Positions 22,730 to 32,200 of a stretch of 64,000 nt of DNA are shown one piece after another. A program made the translations under genes and the position numbers. Location of the stretch: the NCBI RefSeq assembly GCF_000143415.4, contig NW_003314293.1, forward strand, positions 461,724 to 525,723. Reading direction: 5' to 3'. A model generated the notes under the pieces. The model made no database searches, was not told where the DNA came from, and saw nothing but the letters and a program-made list of their open reading frames with translations. The DNA comes from Selaginella moellendorffii. Taxonomy: Eukaryota > Streptophyta > Lycopodiopsida > Selaginellales > Selaginellaceae. Numbering within the stretch: position 1 is the first letter of the stretch; the number at the start of each line of letters is the position of its first letter.

Positions 22730-24142
22730 CTATAGTCTTGGTTCGCCCAGCCGCTGCACTGTTAGTCTGGCTTGCCGGACTATGTCTACAGCCACAAAAT
22801 TATCCAAAGCACCCGTGTCAATAAGGATCTTAACAAAGCTACCTCCGAGCTTCCTTTGAAGGGCTAGTAGATGTTGCGAACGACTCTCTACCAAAGTTGC
22901 TCGTGTAATGAGTAACTTTGAGCTAGGGACTGGATCACATACCTCATTTTGGATTTCACCTAAATTAATGGCCATATTAGCTTTGGCCTTCTTCAGGTAG
23001 GGACATTCCCTCGAAAAGTGTCCCGCTTCACCGCAGTTGTAGCATATGTTGTTTCCTATGCTGCTAACTAACTTGACCTTTTTATCCATGGGTTTGTCTC
23101 TCTTTGCCTAACTCCCCCATGTACTTGCTCGTTGACCACCGAATTTGCCTTTCCAGAACCCCGAGGACTCATTCTTAGAGAAACTCTTCTTGAATTTCCC
23201 TTTGCTAAACGTTCCCTTTGGTTTGGCCCCTTTGCTAAACGTAAACCCCGACCCCGTCGTGTTCCCCTTTCGTAGGTTATCGTTGAAATGCACTTTGATA
23301 GCCGCATCCAACGCTTCCTTGTAATTAGCCGGGTTCCAACGCATCACCTCGCCGCGAGCCCAGGTTTGCAAGCCTGATATGAAGGCATGGAACGCATCCA
23401 TATTACCCATATCTGTGACCAATATCCTCTTTGCCATAAACCCATTCACATACTCTTGAATGGTTCCTGTCTGCTTCAGCCTACTCAACTCATCTGTTAG
23501 GTGCAGAGTAGCATTCGGAGGAACGTATGTCGTGCGGATCCTCGCCTTCATCATTTCCCAAGTGGCCACCGGTCCTTTGTTGGCCTCCGTCGTTCTCCAC
23601 CAAGACTTGGCATTATCTGCCAAGTATAGTTTTGCATATGGGACCTTCTCCGAGCTTGGTAACTGCAACGCTCGGAAGTAGACCTCCATATCATAAAACC
23701 AATCCTCCACCACCTTATAGTCGTTCACTCCCTTGAAGACCGGTGGGGGCTTTGGTTTGTACTTGGAAATTGCCTGGTGGACTGATTCCACTTCGGTTTG
23801 TTCGACCTTGTTTGGTTTTGCCTTAGTCCCTGCCGAAAGGTCCACACCTTCTACGCTGCCAGCATCCACAGTCTTTTGCCTTTTCTTCCGCTTCTTGTCA
23901 TGCTTTAGCTTGTGTACGAGAGTCTCTAGTAGGGCATTGGTCTATGCCAATTGTCCTTCTAGAACGTCCAATCGAGCCTTGGACGACCGAACCTCACCAC
24001 CGGACTCTTGTTTGGAAGTTTCCTCACTAGAGTCCTCCTCATACAAGGATTCCTCATCCATAGCCTCTGGTTCGACCGGAGGCTCCAGCTCTGGAGGAGG
24101 TTCCGTCTCCGCCTTGGTTCGTTTCTGCCCTGCCTTTGCCAT
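22730..24142 (-). pseudogene. Gypsy B gag and start of protease
   Basis: The start is the ATG at 24142 (MAKAGQKRTK..., Glu/Pro-rich). The capsid-like region is at 23869-23300 (DWFYDMEVYFRALQLP; SWWRTTE), then a Lys/Ser/Phe-rich basic stretch, a CCHC zinc knuckle (CYNCGEAGHFSREC) near 23020-23060, and the aspartic protease motif ILIDTGALDNF near 22800. At least two stops interrupt it (after ...LEGQLA near 23942, and at 23108). The normal role is particle assembly and RNA packaging. Confidence 0.85.
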
Positions 24143-24186
24143 CTCTTAGCAATCCGCCTCTATCCTTCGCTAGAACTGAGGAAAAG

Positions 24187-24201
24187 GCTTTGATACCAAA
24201 T
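24187..24201 (-). promoter_or_regulatory. Gypsy B primer binding site
   Basis: On the minus strand, TTTGGTATCAAAGCC lies directly after the LTR end, a near match to the initiator-Met tRNA 3' end complement (TGGTATCAGAGC). Confidence 0.75.
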
Positions 24202-25374
24202 TGTAAGCCATAAATTTTTCTTTTCCAATTTGCCAGCTTACCTCGTCTATTTGACCAATTCTGCCTTGGCTTTAGCTAAGTTCCCTCGCCAAGGTTCCTG
24301 CCTATGGTACCAGCTCCTACTTTGTTCTACTTGGTTTCAGCTACTCACTACACGAGCAACAGAGCGTTGGCCATCCATCCATGGATACCCAAATCTCTCC
24401 CAATCCCCATCCCCTGGTTAGACTGGACTTAAGGTTCGGCAACACTCCCCGCAGGCACAAGTAGCCAAGCACACCAAGCCTCTAGATTCTTAACATCCCT
24501 TGGTACCACAAGACTTGATCATAGGACCCTCTAAATCCCAAGTCTTGCGTGCAACACATGCTTCGGGATGCCGGGGCGAAACACCGTGGCCTAACAGCCC
24601 GGTATGGGTACCTCTACCCTCCCACTTCCATCCTGAAGGGAAGGTCCAAGCCCCTAGGAAGGGCAGGGACCAATGAACCACAAGGTACTCAAGTGGCGCA
24701 CCACTCCACATGAGCGAGGAGCACCGCAGTTGGTTTCCCTTTCGGGAGTGGGAGCTGCTTCCCTTTCGGGAGTGGGAGCTGCTCTTGAGCACTTCCTTGG
24801 ATGGCCCCTCCGGCACCAATCAAGTTCATGCTCACTCCCACTCAAGGCCCCTCGGTCCCAGTCTCAACCTCAAGTCAGTTTGGAAGCACCACTGGAGTGT
24901 TCCTTCAAAACTGGTTCTTGAACCTCACTATCCCTACTATACTTTTGGAACCCCCCACAGCCCCCCCCCCCCTCGGGAGACACACGCTTTGGGCTTTCAC
25001 CCCTTGACCCGTATTAGTATTTAGACTCAGTTTCTGGCTCGATCTCGGATCTGACTTCGGATTTGGTCTCAGACTCAATCTTGGACTCGATCTCGGACCT
25101 GATCTCGGACTTGACCTCAGACTCGACCTCGGACTCGGTCTCGGACCCGATCTCGGATCTCGGACTCTGTCTCAAACTCAGTCTCGAACTCGGTCTGAAA
25201 CTCAGTCTCCAAGTCGGCCTCAGACTCGATTCCGGACTCTATCTCGAACTTGGTCTCAGAGTCGATCTTGGACTTGATTTCAGACTTCTTCCCATCCGAT
25301 GAACTCTTTATCATTTTAGTCATGCTTTCAGGGATCCTTTAGCCTACGACACCTCGGGGAGTTGGTCCCTTACA
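24202..25374 (-). repeat. Gypsy B right (5') LTR, 1,173 bp
   Basis: TG...CA ends (TGTAAGCC at 24202, CCCTTACA at 25374), abutting the primer site. It contains two direct copies of a 22-bp 'ccctttcgggagtgggagctg' unit (about 24737-24780), a poly-C run near 24960, and the GACTCG minisatellite at 25022-25300. The right flank CTCCC continues into R sequence that is uninterrupted at 55900. Confidence 0.85.
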
Positions 25375-27191
25375 CTCCCCTAGGAGATCAAATAGTCAAT
25401 GCTCCTAGTCCAATTTGGGTGGCACTACCTACTTAGATACTTAGTGTGGCTCAATAAAACTAGAGCACCCAAAAGTGGAAGGTGGGGAGAGTAGCCACGA
25501 GGCTCATATAGGGCCATAGTGTTCTGAAATGTTTTCCCAAAATCCCGGATTGTGAAAAGGAAGAGGAACAATCCTTTGGTGTAGTGACCCAAGATACAAT
25601 CACATAGTGAGGAAGTCCTAGAGAACAGTGGGACTTAGCAATTGGGTTTGTGGGCTTTAGCCTAGCGGCAGTGTTGGCAAGCACGGCTGAAGAGGGATTT
25701 AGTGTTGACGGAAGAAGGGACATTAGGAAGGGTGTTCTTCATGTCCTTGGGCATCCCAAGGGTGCTAAGGGGTGGTCAAAGGATGACCACTTATGGACAG
25801 ATGGCCCAATCTTTGAGAGATGAGATGGTGATGCACATGGTTTTGGACTACCAATATGACAAGGGTGAATGAACATAGCCTTAGCGTAATAGGCTAATAT
25901 GTTGATGGTACCTTTGAGTGTCAGTCATGGGATCGGACACGTGGAACACTTGGACCAAGTGCAAAGGCTAAATGCCATAGATGCCATTCTGTAGCGCACC
26001 TAAATTTAGAGTCGAACTCCAAGCCCGTTGCGCTACAAAACGAGGGTCTAATATAATCCCACGAGCACCAGCTCCCCGTATTTAGCACCTGCACACAAAA
26101 TGGTGTCATACAGAGTCTGGCACAATTTTGGCATACCGGTGGCCTAACGTGAGGAGGAGGGTACCCCACCGACTAGAGCAGTGTAAAGCTTAGGCTTAGA
26201 CCCAAGCTAGACGCAAAACAAAGAGTGACATAGCTCAGCGGGAGCAAAACTAATTGTAGCGCAACTTATCTCTCTCCCCTTAAACCAACTGGAAAAAGGG
26301 CAATTGCTTGATGAGAGAGCCTTTAGTGGCTATTTTATCCCTATTTATCCCCTAAGGTTCCAAGGATCCATGGTGATAGTATATCCAAATCTCATCCCAT
26401 GATCACATGTGCTACACTAATATCTCAAGCGGTCAAACATGCATTCCAACCACTATCCTACTATACATTTGGAACCTCCCATACTCTACCCCCCCCCCTT
26501 GAGGAACACACGCTTTGGGCTTTCACCCCAAGCCTCCCTTAGTACCAGGAGTTAGTCTCTGGGACAAGCGCGAAACTTACTAAATATGGAATAGCGCTAG
26601 ATTGCGAATTTGGACACGGGACGAACACTATTATGTTCAGGCCGACCTCTACATTCTATAGATATGCCAAATGAACGAATCTAGACACTTTCCATAAATA
26701 GCATTTAGAACCAAAATGAGACTAACACAAAGGGCATGATAGCGAGGGTGTTTAACAGACACGGTAAACTATCATCCAGCGATATTGAGGGACTAATCTC
26801 AATACACGAGGGTTCTTGCTAAGCCAATGCAAGATAGAGTAAAAGAGAACTAAGAGCCAAGCCGAGAATACTCAGCTAGAAACATATAGGAGTTCCTACC
26901 TTATGTTCATCTGGCTAAGTACAAATGCTAAACCTAGTAAACTAACACTTAGACAAGAGGGGCTACTGAAAGGAACCAGTAGTACTGATCTCCTGCCATC
27001 ATGGCAGTAAGGAAAGAGTGCCTGTAAGGACTTGCCAACAAGTATCTTTTGATACCCAAAGTCATATTCGCGACATATTCACAAGGCTAACATGTCCTTA
27101 AGTCTTGAATAGGAATTATGGAGGTTGTAAGTGAGACTTTTCCAAATGGTTAAAGGTGTGGTTAAATGACTAAAGTAGAATGAAAAAATTA
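25375..27191 (+). mobile_element. R repeat, right part
   Basis: No gene. Sequence relatives occur inverted at about 55145-55915, and directly at 57800-58715, 61556-61700 and 62280-62410. It ends immediately before the GTTT duplication at 27192-27195. A poly-C stretch and a 'cacgctttgggctttcaccc' box at about 26490 recall the LTR of gypsy B, so R may be a mosaic of old LTR pieces rather than one element. Confidence 0.5.
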
Positions 27192-28759
27192 GTTTAGATG
27201 TTGCATGTTTATGATGGCAAGTGTCTTGGCTTCAATGAGGATGCCTTCTTTGCAGATGATGTGTCTAATTAAGATGTTGGATTTGACAAAGAAGGTAGAT
27301 TTTTTGAGGTTTAAGGCGATGTTCTTTTGACATTTGATGAAGCATTTCTCAAGATGTTGGAGAGGTTGTTCTTTGCTACTGAAGACACTGAAGTTGTCCA
27401 TAAAAACTCATATAAAGTCGATGAGGCAATCTTGAAATATGTCAATGATGATTCTCTAGAAAGTAAACAGTGCATTAGAAAGACCAAAAAGCATTTGTAA
27501 ATAAGCATAAGCACCTCAAGGATTGATAAAGGCTATTTTGTGCTAATCTTCAAGTATGATGTGAACTTAATTGTAGTTGCTAAAGCTATCGAGAAATGAG
27601 TATATTTCATATCCAGCTATTGCATCAAGAATTTCATCAGAGAATGGAATTAGGAAGGTGTTTTTTTGGGTTGTTGAGCTTTTTATAATTAACATAGACT
27701 TTGAGTTTGCTACTTTTGTTGGGGACAATAACTAGTGGTGACAGCCATTCTAGATTCTGAATTGGGTAGATGAAGCCAGTGTTCTTGAGCTTGTCAAGTT
27801 CTTCTTTAACTTTCACTTGCATATTGGGGTTCATTTGATAGGCTGCTTGCTTTCTTAGTGTAGTTTGAGGTAGAAGCTCAATTTGGTGCATGTAGATCTC
27901 GGGAGGAATTCCTTGCAAATCTGTATATAACCAACAAAAATATCTTTGTACCCATTGAAAAGATTGATTATTTTTGTCTTGAAGTCAAGGTCAAGGTTTT
28001 TAGCAATATAGAGCTTATTTGGTTTGTCTTCAGTTCCTAAGTCGATTTCTTTAGTTGGCTCTTTAAGGTTCAACATTGAGGTGAGTCGAGTTCCTTCTTG
28101 TTGAAGTGCTGGATCTTCTTCAAAATTGATTTATTGATGAATTGGTTGGATTGTTTAAATTTGATTTTTGGTCGATCTCATTGCTTAATGTTGGTTGGTG
28201 TGTCGATGGGTGTTGAGTTTTCGTGACTTGGGAATTTGTCTTTAATGTTGCCTTTTTGAGTATTAGGATTTGTAATGCAATGTGTACTGTTCTTTAGGAT
28301 GACTCGGTTGAGATCAACTTCGATGAGAGGCTTTAACTCTGGATATACCTTCAAGATTTGTGCTTCTTAGAAGTCGTTGAGACCTTCATTTCAGTCGTAT
28401 TATTCAATGATAGTTGGTCAAAATATTTTTGCAATCTTCTTTATTGTAGTTATGGAGATTCAAGGGGCTTCTTAATGCTCTCTAAAGGTAATTGTGTTCT
28501 TTTGCCAGTATGTGACAATGTCAATTATTTTGAGCTAAGTTCATCCAAAGAGTACTTTATAGGAACTTTGGTTTTTCGCCATCTTGAGCATTAGGAAAGT
28601 TACCTTAAATTCTTGATCCTTGATCTTGATAGGAATATTGCATACAATTCCTAATGGTTGTATACTTTGATCATCGGCCATTTTGATGTTGAAGGGTGTA
28701 GGGTGGATTGGCCTAAGCCTCATTGGTTTGTAGATTGAATGCTTGATGATGTTGATACT
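27192..28759 (-). pseudogene. Gypsy A: reverse transcriptase and protease end
   Basis: Minus-strand fragments in order: MRLRPIHPTPFNIKMADD and LGIVCNIPIKIKDQEFKVTF (post-protease); then EIYMHQIELLPQTTLRKQ, KVKEELDKLKNTGFIYPIQN and WLSPLVIVPNKSSKLKVYVN (RT fingers); then MDNFSVFSS...LQHLEKCFIKCQ and NIALNLKKSTFFV (RT palm/thumb), ending AIINMQHLN at 27196. Many stops. The right edge is the TACT duplication of copy 2 (28756-28759); the left edge is the GTTT duplication of R. Confidence 0.85.
28756..28759. repeat. Left target-site duplication of copy 2 (TACT)
   Basis: TACT directly before the left TIR, matched by TACT at 42040-42043. With one copy removed, the gypsy A frame reads DDNTSINIIKH across the site. 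Confidence 0.9.
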
Positions 28760-28783
28760 AAGCTTTATTTCGTTAAAGTGGGA
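28760..28783 (+). repeat. Left terminal inverted repeat of copy 2
   Basis: AAGCTTTATTTCGTTAAAGT plus four bases. It is followed by a short hairpin (GTGGGA...TCCCAC) at about 28778-28800. Confidence 0.9.
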
Positions 28784-29201
28784 ATTGTCATTATCCCACT
28801 TGTAAAATAAGGTTTCCAAACCTTTATATAGTATATAAATATAACAAAATTCAACTGCATTGAGGCACATGCCATTTTATTTTAAACAAGGAAATGTCTA
28901 CTCAATCACTTCTCCTCCCCCTGCCACTGCTTCACCTCTCTCTTCTCCTTGTCATCGTCGTCCAATTTCTTTCCATCCTTTTAATATTGGCTCAGTTGCT
29001 CCGAGTCTAGGTGGAGCCCAAGTCCCCATTCAATCTTTACTTTCCCATTATTAATAAAACAACTTCGTAGACTTCCAATAACATGCTGTAACACTTCTAG
29101 TATAATGCAAATCCTCTCAAAGAATTGTCTTTTAATATTAATACAATTGCATGGAACACCATGCCATAATAAGTTACATTTTTAAATAAATACATGCCAT
29201 C
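28784..29201. other. 3' flank of the fusion gene up to the left TIR
   Basis: No gene. It contains a degraded palindrome near 29149-29170, a half palindrome near 28861-28876, and a C/T-rich stretch at 28910-28985. The part from about 28760 to 29067 has no visible counterpart in copy 1, because of the gap. Confidence 0.6.
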
Positions 29202-32200
29202 TCAGACTGTTATTTTTTGCCTCCAACGCCTATACAATAATCTTGGAATTTCATCACTCTCCACACTATCAGGATTTAAACCCAATAGTAATGCCATCTC
29301 TTCTCTAATACGTCCACGCTCATGTTCAGTGGTCGAAGAACCCATCCGGTTGAGCAGATTATGGAGATGCGGATAGTGCTTGGCTAGACAATATACATAC
29401 CATAAATGATGACTGGTGTCTGTCCGATCAAATGGCTTCTGATATACCGTTCCATCTGCCATTTGGTTGATTTCTGCAGCCACCTCCTGGACTGGCCGGT
29501 TCTCTATCACCATCGCTCCAAGCCATTTTGCAAGGTCCCCCAGAACATACGGTTTCTTCTCCCTAGTTTCCATACTGCAAGAGATGGGGTGCACTGCATA
29601 TGTGTGCGTGTTCGCTGCAGTTTTAATCGGCGAGTCATCGATGATGAGGATTTCACTTGAGCTAGCAGTCCGGTTCATCACTACAGCCTCTGGCTTGACG
29701 AAGATGGGCTTGCTACCCCTCACATGGACCATAGTCAAGCAATCCTCCTGCGTTAGGAAAAATTCAAATGGTAATATTACTCGCGTCTGATCGTGCATCA
29801 TCTGTAGCAACGTTAATGCATTGTGGCGCATCATGGATGTCCAAACTCCCAATTGCAAATTGAACCCGGCCCTCTGTTTTAAGTGTCGCATGGTCATTAT
29901 TAGATCCCGCAGTTTCTCCCGTGTGATTAATGTGAATCTGTCTCTTTTGACCAACTTGCGACCCCAGGCTTTGGAGGGTGCAATGACATTCGAGGACGAG
30001 CCACGCTCATGGGAGAAAAGGACACCGTTCAGATCAAAAACGATACAGTACCTTCGCCGTGACTCTGAAATGAAATGCGTCAGCATAAAAAATGGTACAA
30101 GTCAATTTTACCATCTACAATATTAGCGAATGTTGCTCCCGATGGTCGTTGAGAGGGTTTTGGTCGAGGAAACGTGAAGGGCGGAAATACTCTCCTCTGC
30201 AATGTGGGGTCAATCGCATCCGATGGCGTGTGGGCACATGCCATTTCAGCTGTAGACTCTGGTACAACTGGCTCAACAGTGGCATGGGGTGGTTCCGATG
30301 GCGTGTGATCACACGCCATTTCAGCTGGTGCCTCCGTTGGCAAAGTGGACATGACCGAACAGGCAGCAGGGGCGGTGTAGGGAGGTTCCAACGGCGCGTA
30401 GTCAGACGATTGGGCACACGTTGAGTCCGTTGGAAATGAGGATACGACCGGCTCGGCGGCTGGGGCGGCCTCATGTGGGTCCAATGGCGCCTGGTCACCG
30501 TCAGTTGGATACGTGGACAAGATTGACTCAGTGGTATGGGCAGCATCAAGTGGAGCGTGGTCAGCTTGCTTGGCGTTGATATGGATAGTAGCCTCCACCA
30601 GCTCTGATGACTCTTGCAGCCAAGTAGAGTCCACTAGCGGATCCATATGCATGTCCAAATATCTCCCTTCGATTGAGATGGTATCCTCCCGTGCTACTAA
30701 AAACAAACTCATTAGCACATTGAATCGACTATACTGTATTTACCATCAACTGCTATTGAGGAACTAGGACCGATATCACTTGGGCGCACTGCTGATTCTG
30801 AAGGATTGGACATACGTTTCGACCCTTGCTTGGCACTATCCTTCCTCGACACTAAAGGCTAGAGTTTGTAAATTCAACTGAATAATCTCTACTTACCATT
30901 TGCTCTGCGACCTACATGGACAATGTTAGAAATGGTAAAAGGTTAGGAATGGATGTATTATTATTTACCTGATGGTTTGTCTTGTATGACCTTCCTCCGC
31001 CGCTCTTTGGCCACCTCAGGCTGGCCATCGTCGTCATCATCGTCGTCGTCGTTATTGTGATCGTCACCATTGTGAGGACCATCCAAGTCCTCTTCGTCCT
31101 CCTCTTCTTTGTCCTCCTCTTCGTCCTTCTGCTCTTCTTGCTCATTATCTTTCTCTGGCTCCTCATCCCCCTCCTACATTTCTTCCATAGGCTGCTCAGG
31201 CTGGATGGCTTGTTCTTCCAGGACCATCTTGGGAAAATCATCTGGCCGAGTCTCCATCTCAAAATACAAGACATCCATAGCCTGTTTTAGTGCGTGACCT
31301 AGGACCGTATCCTCACCCGACTGTCTTAACATGGTTTCTGCACGTTCTTGCACCCTTCGAAGACGACGAGATGAGAAAAACGTGGCCCTGCCTTGAAAAG
31401 CTTCCCTCATCCATTGTACCTCTCCATTGAGATTGGGGAAGGGGAGTCCGCCATAGGAATCTGAGTCATGAGGTGGTGACTGCCTGCTTTCACTCAGCCC
31501 TTGATCTGCAATGAATGGCATGAGCACACACGCCATAACCGCGAGGCATTACCTATCATCTTTTCGTTGCCCTTCTTCCTTTTCGAATCAAATGCCTCTG
31601 ATCTCGACGACTGTCCAACGTGCTTTCGCTTTTTATGACCACTGTCAGTTTGAGCTTGGCTGGTGCTTGCCTGTTTTGCCTTTGAAGAAGTTTCTCCTGC
31701 AAGGAATGGCATGAGACCACACGCCATTGCAAATATAATTTGTACCTCCTTTTTTCCTATTGCTTTTCTGTTTGTCCTTCTTCGATGCGCCACCAGTGCG
31801 CTTTTCAGTCCTCGTGTCTGAATATTCACAACGATCTATAATCAAAATGGCGTGAGGCCTCACGTGACCTTACCTTGTGCAGGTTGTGAGCTCGGCCCAA
31901 CATGGGTATCTTCAACAGTAGCTGTTAACGCCGTTTCAGCATCTGGGGGTGGCCACGCTCCTGCATACAGAGCTTGTGAGATAACATTTAAACTTAAAGT
32001 GCGTACTCACCAGGTTCGCAGAGAAGATACTGTTTTTCTTTGGCAACTGTAATTATATGCTCCATTGAAGTCATCTCTTCAATGGAGTTTGTCACCGCAA
32101 CACAAGGGACACCCTTGAGTAGTGCGGCTCGAAAGAATAGTCCGCCGCAGTTGTACTCGACAACGCATTTGCCCTTGGAGTCGGAAGCAGGTGACCCACC

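Noticed and set aside
25970-26040. Possible tRNA or SINE head (TGTAGCGCA...GTTCGACTC on the minus strand)
   Set aside because: There is a T-loop-like GTTCGACTC and a 9-bp inverted pair, but no acceptor stem, A box or anticodon arm in order. It is part of repeat R.
26215-26290. tRNA-like A box (TAGCTCAGCGGGAG)
   Set aside because: No B box follows at a usable distance and no cloverleaf can be drawn.
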